A stretch of DNA of 64,000 bases from CAZAZQ01 sp964489705 (lineage in GTDB: Bacteria; Zixibacteria; MSB-5A5; GN15; FEB-12), in assembly GCA_964489705.1 (NCBI GenBank), contig CAZAZQ010000005.1, positions 1 to 64,000 of the forward strand, read 5' to 3'. Below the pieces are notes generated by a model, which did no database searches, had not been told where the DNA came from, and saw only the letters and a program-made list of their open reading frames with translations. The position numbers and the translations under genes were made by a program. Of this stretch, positions 30,427 through 38,768 are shown piece after piece (position 1 is the stretch's first letter; every line of letters starts with the position of its first letter).

Positions 30427-32334
30427 ATGGATCCCTTTTTGTCATTGAAAATCGGTTCTTTAGACATTTCTAACCGGTTGCTGATGGCGCCCGTGAAAAC
30501 CGGCTACGGCGCTATGGATGGACAAGTGACGGAAAAGCATGAGGCGTATTATCGTCGTCGCGCCGAGGGCGGGGTGGGGGCGATAATTGTCGAGCCGTTG
30601 TATATCGACCCCCGTGGGAAGGAACATCCCAAACAATTGGGAATTTCCGAGGATGCTCACGTTGACGGATTGAAAAAGCTGGTCGCAGTGCTTCACGAGC
30701 ATGGTACGATGGCGATTGCTCATATAAATCATGCCGGGCGCGCCGCCAACCCGAAAGCTGCCGGTGCCCCTCCGGAAGCGCCCTCAGCCATGACCTGCCC
30801 TTCTACCGGCGCTACGCCCGATGTTCTTACCCCGGAAAGGATAGGAGAGCTTGTTCACGCTTACGCCCGGGCGGTCAGCCGCGCCAAAGATGCCGGTTTC
30901 GATGCGGTGGAGATTCAATTTGGGTTGGGGTACCTTATCTCCCAATTTATTTCCCAACGGACGAACCATCGCGAGGACGAGTACGGCGGCAGCGAAGAAA
31001 ATCGCTATCGTTTTGCCCGTGAAATACTGGAGGCGGTACACAAGGAAGTTGGAAAGAACTTCCCGCTCATCGCTCGCATCTCCGCCACCGAGCAAGTGGA
31101 AGGCGGGTTGACGATACAAGATGCCGTAGCGTTGGCGAATTTCCTCCAAGAGCATGGTATTTCCGCTTTACACGTAGTGAGCGGATCGGCATGTGATTCG
31201 CCTCCGTGGTATTATCAGCATATGCGCCTTCCGTCGGACAAAAATTTGGAGTGGGCGCAAGTTATCAAGCAAAAGGTCGGCATTCCGGTCATCGTCGCCG
31301 GAAGAATGGGAACCCCGGCAACTATCCGTCGAGCACTTGACGAAGAAATGGTCGATGCCGTGGCGTTAGGGCGCCCTTTGGTGGCGGACCCGGATTTGCC
31401 TTTGAAAATGAAAGAAAACCGCGATGACGATGTTATCCTCTGCGGGGCGTGTTTGCAAGGATGTCTCCTTAAGGTGAAATCCGGCGAGGGGTTGGGCTGC
31501 ATCATCAATCCCGCAGTCGGCAGAGAAGGGGAAAAGATTCCGGCTGCGACATCACGGCGAAAAGTGGTCGTCATCGGTGGCGGTCCGGCGGGAATGCAAA
31601 CAGCCTTGACCGCTTCTCAGCGCGGGCACGACGTCGTTTTGTTCGATAAAAACGACTTGGGCGGACAGTTCAATCTTTCCTACCTCCCCCCGGGAAAGGA
31701 GATGCTGAAAGGTCCTTTGACCTCGCTCATTCATAATGTCAAAAAGAGCCCTGTGACGTTGAAGCTGTCCCACCCAGCCACGGTGGACGAAGTGCTTAAC
31801 GAAAAGCCCGACGTACTCGTGTTGGCGACCGGTGCCGCACCGATTATTCCTCCGATTCCCGGTTTGGACAACCCTTTGACGGGTGAGGATATCCTTACGG
31901 AAAAAACGAACGTCGGCAAACGAGTACTCGTTATCGGCGGCGGTATGGTCGGGTTGGAAGCGGCTGAATTTCTGGCGCACAGGCAGCATGAGGTGACTGT
32001 CGTCGAGTTGTTGGAAGAAGTAGCGCGTGATATGGAACCGATAACGAAGAAGCTAACCCTCGGTGGGTTGGTCTCCCAAGGGGTGACCATTTATACCGGC
32101 ACGGAAGTGAGTCGGGTAGAGGGCAAGAAAGTTTATGTGAAAAAGGAGGGGAAAGAAGAGCTTCTCGGAGAATTTGATTCCATCGTCGTGGCGGTGGGGA
32201 CACGCTCGGTCAACGAGTTGGAACCGCAGTTGCGAGAACGCGGTGTTGAAGTAAAAATTATCGGCGATGCCAAGAAGCCGCGGCAGGTATATGATGCCAT
32301 TCGGGACGGGTATGATGTTGCCGTAACGCTTTGA
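30427..32334 (+). CDS. Old Yellow Enzyme-type NADH:flavin oxidoreductase (2,4-dienoyl-CoA reductase-like)
   Basis: 635-residue enzyme with three parts. An FMN-binding TIM barrel covers about 1-330 (MAPVKTGYGAMDGQVTEKH, INHAGRAANPKA, DEYGGSEENRYRF). A 4Fe-4S site has Cys339, 342, 346 and 358 (CGACLQGC and GLGCIINP). C-terminal FAD and NAD(P)H domains have VIGGGPAGMQTAL near 380 and VIGGGMVGLEAAEFLA near 503. This is the layout of 2,4-dienoyl-CoA reductase, BaiCD/BaiH and trimethylamine dehydrogenase. The usual HxAHGYL motif reads QFGLGYL, so the substrate is probably not that of classic enoate reductases. It is the last gene of the cluster. Confidence 0.88.
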   Translation: MDPFLSLKIGSLDISNRLLMAPVKTGYGAMDGQVTEKHEAYYRRRAEGGVGAIIVEPLYIDPRGKEHPKQLGISEDAHVDGLKKLVAVLHEHGTMAIAHINHAGRAANPKAAGAPPEAPSAMTCPSTGATPDVLTPERIGELVHAYARAVSRAKDAGFDAVEIQFGLGYLISQFISQRTNHREDEYGGSEENRYRFAREILEAVHKEVGKNFPLIARISATEQVEGGLTIQDAVALANFLQEHGISALHVVSGSACDSPPWYYQHMRLPSDKNLEWAQVIKQKVGIPVIVAGRMGTPATIRRALDEEMVDAVALGRPLVADPDLPLKMKENRDDDVILCGACLQGCLLKVKSGEGLGCIINPAVGREGEKIPAATSRRKVVVIGGGPAGMQTALTASQRGHDVVLFDKNDLGGQFNLSYLPPGKEMLKGPLTSLIHNVKKSPVTLKLSHPATVDEVLNEKPDVLVLATGAAPIIPPIPGLDNPLTGEDILTEKTNVGKRVLVIGGGMVGLEAAEFLAHRQHEVTVVELLEEVARDMEPITKKLTLGGLVSQGVTIYTGTEVSRVEGKKVYVKKEGKEELLGEFDSIVVAVGTRSVNELEPQLRERGVEVKIIGDAKKPRQVYDAIRDGYDVAVTL

Positions 32335-32343
32335 TTTGAGTTG

Positions 32344-32389
32344 AAGAGTGCCCGTATCAGATGAGGGTTTCTCTTGGTACGCTCTTTTC
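32344..32389 (+). terminator. Possible terminator after the flavoprotein gene
   Basis: AAGAGTG (32344-32350) pairs with CGCTCTT (32380-32386), with two extra pairs beyond a small internal loop, followed by a T-rich stretch. It ends the five-gene cluster before nadK; the imperfect stem limits confidence. Confidence 0.35.
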
Positions 32390-32464
32390 TTGGGAGGAAC
32401 CCGTAAAAGAAAACGTGTGCTTTTCTCATTTTTATATTATTATGGAAAAGAGTGAGGAAAAGAT

Positions 32465-33328
32465 ATGCGTTTCGGACTTATTGCCAATGTAAAACGGGAA
32501 AGCGCCAAGAAAGCGATTCAAACTTTTCAAGATTGGGCGCGTAAGACAGGTCATTCTCTGGTTCTTTCGGAAGAGCTGAAGAAAATCGCCGGAAATGACT
32601 GGGATGTGCTTTCGAGAAACCGAATCGCTTCCGAAGTCGATGTTCTCGTTTCAATGGGTGGAGACGGAACTTTCCTCGCCGCTGCCCGGGCGGTGGGCGG
32701 GCAAGGGACGCCGCTTTTGGGTATCAACCTCGGTTCGCTCGGCTTTTTGACCCAATTCCCCGAGGAAGAACTCATCACCGCGCTGGAGTCTATTGTTTCC
32801 GGGAAATACCAGATTGAGGAACGGATGATGCTGCGGGTGCAGGTGGAAGGAAAACGTCAACCGGAATGTCCGTATGCCCTCAACGATGTCGTCGTCGACA
32901 ACGGTCCCGTCAGCCGTTTGATTGACATTTACTTGAAAGTCAACGGCGAGGATATCGTGATGTACAAGGCGGACGGACTGGTTATCGCTACCCCAACCGG
33001 CTCCACGGCGTATTCACTGGCGGTTGGCGGACCCATTATGCACCCGGCGATGGAGGCGATTATTGCTTCGCCGATTTCTTCGTTTTCCTTGAACACCCGT
33101 CCCATGATTTTCTCTCCGCAGGATGTTTTGGAGTTGAAAATTCATTCCGAACACGGTGTCGCCGGGCTGACCCTGGACGGACAGGTGACCGCTCCGCTCA
33201 TCGATACCGACAAAGTGACGATTATGAAAGCCGACTTTCGGTTGAAGGTCATTACCTTTTCTCAGTATTCATTTTACAAACTTTTGCGAAATAAACTCCA
33301 CTGGGGAGTGACGCCGAAGACGCGATAA
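32465..33328 (+). CDS. nadK: NAD kinase
   Basis: ATP-dependent kinase forming NADP from NAD, 287 residues, usual length. It has the GGDGT motif with catalytic Asp67, LGINLGSLGFLTQF, NDVVVDNG and TPTGSTAYSLAVGGPI, all diagnostic of the family. GAGGAAAA lies five to ten bases before the ATG. It stands between the flavoprotein cluster and the tRNA region and is probably its own unit. Confidence 0.95.
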   Translation: MRFGLIANVKRESAKKAIQTFQDWARKTGHSLVLSEELKKIAGNDWDVLSRNRIASEVDVLVSMGGDGTFLAAARAVGGQGTPLLGINLGSLGFLTQFPEEELITALESIVSGKYQIEERMMLRVQVEGKRQPECPYALNDVVVDNGPVSRLIDIYLKVNGEDIVMYKADGLVIATPTGSTAYSLAVGGPIMHPAMEAIIASPISSFSLNTRPMIFSPQDVLELKIHSEHGVAGLTLDGQVTAPLIDTDKVTIMKADFRLKVITFSQYSFYKLLRNKLHWGVTPKTR

Positions 33329-33332
33329 CCTT

Positions 33333-33387
33333 GCCCCCTGCCGGTTCCTTTCGGGTAAGAGAGCGAAGGGGGCGGCAGTGATTTTTT
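33333..33387 (+). terminator. Possible terminator after nadK
   Basis: Two competing stems, GCCCCCT with AGGGGGC (33333-33339 and 33367-33373) and CTGCCG with CGGCAG (33338-33343 and 33373-33378). The second is followed by TGA and six T (33382-33387). Loops are long, so the structure is uncertain. Confidence 0.35.
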
Positions 33388-33405
33388 CGTGCGCGAAGAA
33401 ACCGC

Positions 33406-33434
33406 TTGCCATTCTGGGAGTATTAATGTAAAAT
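33406..33434 (+). promoter_or_regulatory. Promoter of tRNA-Gly
   Basis: TTGCCA (33406-33411), 17-bp spacer, TAAAAT (33429-33434). The tRNA begins 11 bases past the -10 box, a normal spacing for a tRNA promoter. Confidence 0.6.
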
Positions 33435-33445
33435 AGCCGACAAAA

Positions 33446-33518
33446 GCGGGAGTAACTCAGTTGGTAGAGTCACAGCCTTCCAAGCTGTTGGTCGCGAGTT
33501 CGAGTCTCGTCTCCCGCT
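33446..33518 (+). tRNA. tRNA-Gly(TCC)
   Basis: Complete 73-base cloverleaf: acceptor GCGGGAG/CTCCCGC, D stem ACTC/GAGT, anticodon loop CTTCCAA on stem ACAGC/GCTGT (anticodon TCC), T arm GCGAG-TTCGAGT-CTCGT, discriminator T. CCA is not encoded. It reads GGA/GGG codons. In E. coli the same isoacceptor (glyT) lies just before thrT and tufB, matching the order here. Confidence 0.96.
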
Positions 33519-33795
33519 TTATTTATTCCATTGAACAATAATCGGTTAGGGTTTTGATGATGTCCCGGAAGAACGGTTTGGTCGGCGGGAAGTGAGCCGT
33601 GTAAGCCATTCGGGGGCGAGAAGCGCGTTGGGGAATCGGCAGGGCTGGGAAGAGGAAAATTTTTTTTGAAAAAATGTATAAAAATCGAACAAATTTGCTA
33701 AATCGGTTGTTAAAATCACCGAAAAAAGAGAAGAGAAGTTAAAGGCGTTCGAAAAAATAATTTTCTCTTTTTTTGAAAAATTGTATTATTTTCGC

Positions 33796-33825
33796 TTGAC
33801 AGCAATCAAGCAGCGGCTGTATTAT
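33796..33825 (+). promoter_or_regulatory. Strong promoter upstream of tRNA-Thr and tuf
   Basis: Perfect -35 TTGACA (33796-33801), 18-bp spacer, -10 TATTAT (33820-33825), preceded by an AT-rich stretch. The expected start is near 33832, about 54 bases before tRNA-Thr. It probably drives the tuf-secE-nusG-rpl-rpoBC transcription. Confidence 0.82.
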
Positions 33826-33835
33826 TAGGGCTTGT

Positions 33836-33860
33836 TAGGCCCGGCCAGCCTATTTTTTTT
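33836..33860 (+). terminator. Possible early attenuator in the tuf leader
   Basis: TAGGC (33836-33840) and GCCTA (33848-33852) enclose a seven-base loop and are followed directly by eight T (33853-33860). The 5-bp stem is short but the U tract is ideal. It lies at about +5 to +29 of the predicted transcript, so it could abort transcription early. Confidence 0.4.
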
Positions 33861-33885
33861 GGTTGAAAACAAATAAGAATGTATG

Positions 33886-33958
33886 GCCCAGATAGCTCAG
33901 TCGGTAGAGCACATCCTTGGTAAGGATGAGGTCACCAGTTCAATCCTGGTTCTGGGCT
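33886..33958 (+). tRNA. tRNA-Thr(GGT)
   Basis: 73-base cloverleaf: acceptor GCCCAGA/TCTGGGC, D stem GCTC/GAGC, anticodon loop TTGGTAA on stem CATCC/GGATG (anticodon GGT), T arm ACCAG-TTCAATC-CTGGT, discriminator T. No encoded CCA. It reads ACC/ACT. It lies 31 bp before tuf, as thrT precedes tufB in E. coli. Confidence 0.96.
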
Positions 33959-33971
33959 TAAAAAGTATTAT

Positions 33972-35198
<1,227 letters not shown>

Positions 35199-35230
35199 AT
35201 ACTATTAATGTGGTAACCGGATAAGAAACC

Positions 35231-35383
35231 ATGCCAAGAGAACGAGTGATACTTGCCTGTGGCGAATGCAAACGGCGCAACTACTATACCATGAAAAACA
35301 AACGCTTGCATCCCGAGCGGGTGGAGTATCGGAAGTATTGCCGCTTTTGCAATAAACATACCTTGCATAAGGAAACGAGATAA
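35231..35383 (+). CDS. rpmG: 50S ribosomal protein L33
   Basis: 50-residue zinc-type L33 with Cys10/Cys13 (CGEC) and Cys37/Cys40 (CRFC), the family pattern REKITLACxxCKxRNY in variant form (RERVILACGECKRRNYY) and NKHTLHKETR at the end. It sits between tuf and tRNA-Trp, a common place for rpmG next to secE. Confidence 0.95.
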   Translation: MPRERVILACGECKRRNYYTMKNKRLHPERVEYRKYCRFCNKHTLHKETR

Positions 35384-35394
35384 CGTTGTTATGT

Positions 35395-35468
35395 AGGCCA
35401 GTAGCTCCAATTGGTAGAGCGCCGGTCTCCAAAACCGGATGCTGGGGGTTCGAATCCCTCCTGGCCTG
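35395..35468 (+). tRNA. tRNA-Trp(CCA)
   Basis: 74-base cloverleaf: acceptor AGGCCAG/CTGGCCT, D stem GCTC/GAGC with nine-base loop, anticodon loop CTCCAAA on stem CCGGT/ACCGG (anticodon CCA), T arm GGGGG-TTCGAAT-CCCTC, discriminator G as expected for Trp. No encoded terminal CCA. It lies 11 bp after rpmG and 22 bp before secE. Confidence 0.96.
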
Positions 35469-35490
35469 TTAGATTTATAGAGGAATTGTT

Positions 35491-35688
35491 TTGGAAAAGG
35501 TCAAAAAGTTTCTGAAAGAAGTCAACGCCGAACTGAGGAAGGTCACCTGGCCGACCAAGGAAGAGCTTATCGGTTCGACGATTGTCACCATTGTCGTGTC
35601 GTTGGTGGTGGCTCTCTTCATTGGGGTCGTTGATCGTTTGTTGAGTGCCCTCATTCGGGTCATCTTTGGAGTGGGCGTTGGAGGTTGA
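35491..35688 (+). CDS. secE: Preprotein translocase subunit SecE
   Basis: 65-residue single-span SecE. An amphipathic helix with KEVNAELRKVTWPTKEEL (about 8-25) is followed by one membrane segment (about 28-50). The start is TTG at 35491 with AGGA at 35481-35484. It clamps SecY in the translocon. secE-nusG is the near-universal bacterial order, and nusG starts eight bases past the stop. Confidence 0.95.
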   Translation: MEKVKKFLKEVNAELRKVTWPTKEELIGSTIVTIVVSLVVALFIGVVDRLLSALIRVIFGVGVGG

Positions 35689-35695
35689 AGAACAA

Positions 35696-36232
35696 ATGGC
35701 GCTTCGGTGGTACGTCGTGCATACCTTCTCCGGGCATGAGCAGAAGGCAAAACGGTATCTCGAGTCGGCGATTGCAAATGCCGGGATGGAAGACAAGTTC
35801 GGCGAAATCCTCGTCCCCACGGAAGAGGTGACGGAGATGAGGCAAGGGCGCCGCTCGACCAGCACGAAAAAGTTTTTGCCGAGTTACCTTTTGGTTCAGA
35901 TGGAGTTGACCAAAGAAACGCAGGAGTTGGTGGTTTCGACCCCGGGGATAACGAATTTTGTCGGCGTGGGCGGCAAGCCCAAAGCGTTGAAAGATGATGA
36001 AGTCGAGCGGATAGTCGGACAAATTAACCGCAGTCGTACCGAAGAAGCGACTGATTTTCCTTTCCAAGCCGGCGATGCGGTGAAGGTGAACGACGGTCCG
36101 TTTACCGACTTTTCCGGAACGATTAGTGAAGTCAATATGGAGCGGCGCAAGGTAAAGGTGATGGTCTCGATTTTCGGCAGACCGACGCCGGTCGAGCTTG
36201 ACTTCCTTCAAGTAGAACTGATAAAAAAGTAA
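35696..36232 (+). CDS. nusG: Transcription termination/antitermination protein NusG
   Basis: 178 residues from the ATG at 35696 (ALRWYVVHTFSGHEQKAKRYLE, the standard beginning), with GGAGG at 35680-35684. An upstream reading from 35645 would overlap secE. The NGN domain covers about 1-110 (FLPSYLLVQMELTKE, ITNFVGVGGKPKAL) and the KOW domain covers about 125-178 (GDAVKVNDGPFTDFSGTI). It binds RNA polymerase and links it to Rho or the ribosome. Confidence 0.96.
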   Translation: MALRWYVVHTFSGHEQKAKRYLESAIANAGMEDKFGEILVPTEEVTEMRQGRRSTSTKKFLPSYLLVQMELTKETQELVVSTPGITNFVGVGGKPKALKDDEVERIVGQINRSRTEEATDFPFQAGDAVKVNDGPFTDFSGTISEVNMERRKVKVMVSIFGRPTPVELDFLQVELIKK

Positions 36233-36266
36233 CGGAATGAGTTGCTGAAGTGGAGTAAGACGTAAC

Positions 36267-36689
36267 GTGGGAAAGAAAGTCGTTGCTGAAATTAAATTGC
36301 AGATTCCTGCCGGTCAAGCCAACCCGGCGCCCCCTGTCGGTCCCGCTTTGGGACAGCGCGGGGTCAATATTATGGAGTTTTGTAAAGCTTTTAACGCTCG
36401 CACCCAGGACGGTAAAGGCATCCTGACACCGGTGATTATCACCGTCTATGCGGACAAGTCGTTCAGCTTTATTACCAAAACTCCACCGGCGTCGACCCTG
36501 CTCAAGATGGCGGCGAAGGTCAACAAAGGTTCCGGCGTGCCCAACAAGGACAAGGTCGGCAAGGTGACCCGGAAGCAGGTGGAGGAAATTGCACAAACGA
36601 AAATGAAAGATCTCAACGCCTCTTCGGTGGAAGCGGCGATGAGGATTATTGAAGGCACCGCCCGTTCCATGGGCATTGAGGTGCAGTAA
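36267..36689 (+). CDS. rplK: 50S ribosomal protein L11
   Basis: 140 residues, GTG start at 36267. The N-terminal IPAGQANPAPPVGPALGQRG block (the GTPase-centre linker) and the C-terminal rRNA-binding part (KVTRKQVEEIAQTKMKDLNA) are intact. It forms the L11 stalk base. First gene of rplKAJL. Confidence 0.97.
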   Translation: MGKKVVAEIKLQIPAGQANPAPPVGPALGQRGVNIMEFCKAFNARTQDGKGILTPVIITVYADKSFSFITKTPPASTLLKMAAKVNKGSGVPNKDKVGKVTRKQVEEIAQTKMKDLNASSVEAAMRIIEGTARSMGIEVQ

Positions 36690-36749
36690 GAATACATATT
36701 CGTTGGGACCTGAGGCGACAACGGAAGCTTTCAGGGAGAATAGGAGAGT

Positions 36750-37454
36750 ATGAAACGTTCGAAAAAGTACAAAGAGTATCGTGAAAGCATCGACCGGTTC
36801 AAAAAGTATTCTCTGCCGGAGGCAATCCAACTTCTGAAAGAGAAGCATTATGTGAAGTTCGACGAATCGGTGGAGATGGCAATCCGGTTGGGGGTGAATC
36901 CGAAACACGCCGACCAAATGGTTCGCGGCACCGTCTCGCTCCCTCACGGGACGGGAAAACCGGTGCGGGTGCTGGTGTTTGCCCAAGGCGAGAAAGCCAA
37001 AGAGGCTGAGGAAGCCGGAGCCGATTTTGTCGGCGCCGAAGATTTGGCGGAGAAAATCAAGGGCGGCTGGACGGATTTCGACGTAGCGGTGGCGACTCCG
37101 GATATGATGCGGGTGGTCGGACAGCTCGGGAAGATTCTGGGTCCCCGGGGTTTGATGCCGAACCCGAAAACCGGCACTGTGACGATGGATATCGCCAAAG
37201 CCGTCAAAGAGCTGAAAGCGGGACGGATTGAGTTCCGCGTCGACAAGCAAGCCAATATAGCGGCGGCGATCGGGAAGCTCTCGTTCGAACCGAAGCAGAT
37301 TGAAGAGAATGCCCTGGCGTTTTTGGATGCGGTGGTGCGGGCGAAGCCGACGGCGGCGAAGGGTGCCTATATACTGGGGGCGTCGATTTGTTCTTCGATG
37401 AGCCCGGGGTTGAAGTTGGATCATCAAGAGCTGGTAGCGAGCTTGAAAAAGTAG
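36750..37454 (+). CDS. rplA: 50S ribosomal protein L1
   Basis: 234 residues. It has AIRLGVNPKHADQMVRGTV and GPRGLMPNPKTGTV, diagnostic of L1. L1 binds 23S rRNA at the E-site stalk and in many bacteria represses its own operon; I see no certain copy of its target in the 60-bp gap after rplK. Confidence 0.97.
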   Translation: MKRSKKYKEYRESIDRFKKYSLPEAIQLLKEKHYVKFDESVEMAIRLGVNPKHADQMVRGTVSLPHGTGKPVRVLVFAQGEKAKEAEEAGADFVGAEDLAEKIKGGWTDFDVAVATPDMMRVVGQLGKILGPRGLMPNPKTGTVTMDIAKAVKELKAGRIEFRVDKQANIAAAIGKLSFEPKQIEENALAFLDAVVRAKPTAAKGAYILGASICSSMSPGLKLDHQELVASLKK

Positions 37455-37475
37455 TGGAAAAAGGAGCAGTAGATA

Positions 37476-38003
37476 ATGCCGAATCCTCAAAAAATTGAAG
37501 CCGTAGCCGAGATAAAGAAGCTTTTTGAAGATGCAGACTCCTTTTTTATCACTGATTACCAGGGTTTGAACGTATCGGATATCACCGTCCTGCGGAAGAA
37601 TCTGCGGGAGAACAACGTCCGCTACCTGGTCGCCAAAAACACCTTGTTGCGGTTGGCGGCGCACCAAGCCGGTATGGAGCAGCTCGACGAACATTTTACC
37701 GGTCCCACGGCGGTGGCGTTTACCAGCGACGATGCGGCGGTGGCGGCGAAGATTCTCCATGAGTCCTACAAGGAGAAAGAGCTGCCGCGCATGAAAGTGT
37801 TTGTCGTCGACGGGCAAGTGTTCGACGGCAGCGAAATCAAGCGTTTGGCTGACTTGCCGCCGAAGGACGTTTTGTTGTCGCAGGTAGTGGCGGCGGTGGA
37901 AGCTCCGTTGACCGAGTTGGTCGGAACCTTGGACGGCTTCTTTAGAGAATTAATCGGAACGCTTGATGCGTTGGCGGAAAAGAAGAAAAGCGAAGGCGAG
38001 TAA
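37476..38003 (+). CDS. rplJ: 50S ribosomal protein L10
   Basis: 175 residues. It begins with a helical rRNA-binding domain (FFITDYQGLNVSDITVLRKNLRE, VAKNTLLRLAA) and ends in the helix that binds L7/L12 dimers. Only 21 bp separate it from rplA, so there is no room for the usual L10 leader RNA upstream. Confidence 0.96.
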   Translation: MPNPQKIEAVAEIKKLFEDADSFFITDYQGLNVSDITVLRKNLRENNVRYLVAKNTLLRLAAHQAGMEQLDEHFTGPTAVAFTSDDAAVAAKILHESYKEKELPRMKVFVVDGQVFDGSEIKRLADLPPKDVLLSQVVAAVEAPLTELVGTLDGFFRELIGTLDALAEKKKSEGE

Positions 38004-38107
38004 AGTAAAAAAATATCATCGGGCGGGCTTTTCCGGGAGGAAAGCCGGCACGTGAAAATGAAAGTAAACAAGAGAATCTAATTTAATAAACCTGTGAGGT
38101 GCATGAA

Positions 38108-38497
38108 GTGGCTAACCCTGCGATTGACGAAATTGTTGACAAGATCTCCACGCTAACGGCGATGGACCTTGCAGATCTTTCCAAGGCAATTCAGGAGAAG
38201 TTCGGCGTGACGGCGGCTGCTCCTGTTGCGATGATGCCGGGTGGCGGCGCGGCGGGTGCCGCGGCGGGTGCCGAAGCCGAGGAAAAAACCGAATTTGATG
38301 TTGTTTTGACGGCGGTCGGGGACAAGAAGATCCAAGTGATTAAGGTTGTCCGCGAATTGACGTCGCTCGGTTTGAAAGAGGCGAAAGAACTCGTGGAAAG
38401 CGCTCCGGCAAAGGTGAAAGAAGGTCTGCCGAAAGACGAAGCCGAGAAGGCGAAGGAGAAACTCGAAGAGGTCGGTGCCCAAGTCGAGATTAAGTAA
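38108..38497 (+). CDS. rplL: 50S ribosomal protein L7/L12
   Basis: 129 residues from the GTG at 38108, which has GAGG eight bases upstream; a GTG at 38099 would overlap that site. N-terminal dimer domain (DEIVDKISTLTAMDLADL), an Ala/Gly-rich hinge (PGGGAAGAAAGAEAEE) and the factor-binding domain (FDVVLTAVGDKKIQVIKVVRELTSLGLKEAK region). Four or more copies form the ribosomal stalk that recruits EF-Tu and EF-G. Confidence 0.96.
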   Translation: MANPAIDEIVDKISTLTAMDLADLSKAIQEKFGVTAAAPVAMMPGGGAAGAAAGAEAEEKTEFDVVLTAVGDKKIQVIKVVRELTSLGLKEAKELVESAPAKVKEGLPKDEAEKAKEKLEEVGAQVEIK

Positions 38498-38511
38498 CGG
38501 TCAACTGGTTG

Positions 38512-38537
38512 GGTCGGGAACTTTTTCGTTCCCGACC
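38512..38537 (+). other. Hairpin in the rplL-rpoB gap
   Basis: GGTCGGGAAC (38512-38521) and GTTCCCGACC (38528-38537), ten perfect pairs, loop TTTTTC. No U tract follows. In E. coli the same gap has an attenuator and an RNase III site that lower rpoBC expression; this stem may do the same. The rest of the 271-bp gap (to 38768) shows no gene. Confidence 0.5.
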
Positions 38538-38768
38538 TGTTTCGGAAACGTATACCGCAACCTAAACAAATCCCATGATCTGTGTTTTGAGGTTGGTGGA
38601 TTGACTGCGAAGACTGGCTCCCCAAGACGGCTGATGGGGAGATGAATGAAAGAGATGTCGGGATCAGCCAGACCTTGAAAGGAAAGTATGTGAGAGAGCA
38701 GTTTGAAGCGGGAAGGTCCCGCATGTCTCAAACTGCCCATGTCATCCATTTTAGAGGAGGGTTTTACT

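Larger units (their letters stand above)
33519..33885 (+). promoter_or_regulatory. Leader region of the tRNA-Thr/tuf supercluster
   Basis: This 367-bp gap has no gene. 33540-33650 is G-rich and featureless to me. 33650-33795 is strongly A/T-rich with several A and T tracts, like an UP element. A near-consensus promoter follows: TTGACA at 33796-33801, 18-bp spacer, TATTAT at 33820-33825. About ten bases into the expected transcript lies a short hairpin with eight T (33836-33860), annotated separately. Confidence 0.7.

Noticed and set aside
33540..33650. Possible tRNA-Tyr remnant or small RNA between tRNA-Gly and tRNA-Thr
   Set aside because: I looked for a GTA anticodon arm and cloverleaf stems and found none; no clear terminator or conserved RNA fold either.
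37455..37475. L10 leader regulatory RNA upstream of rplJ
   Set aside because: The gap is only 21 bp, too short for that structure.
36132..37817. A 561-residue minus-strand frame across nusG, rplK and rplA
   Set aside because: Antisense of three certain genes with no ribosome site, no domain and typical shadow composition.
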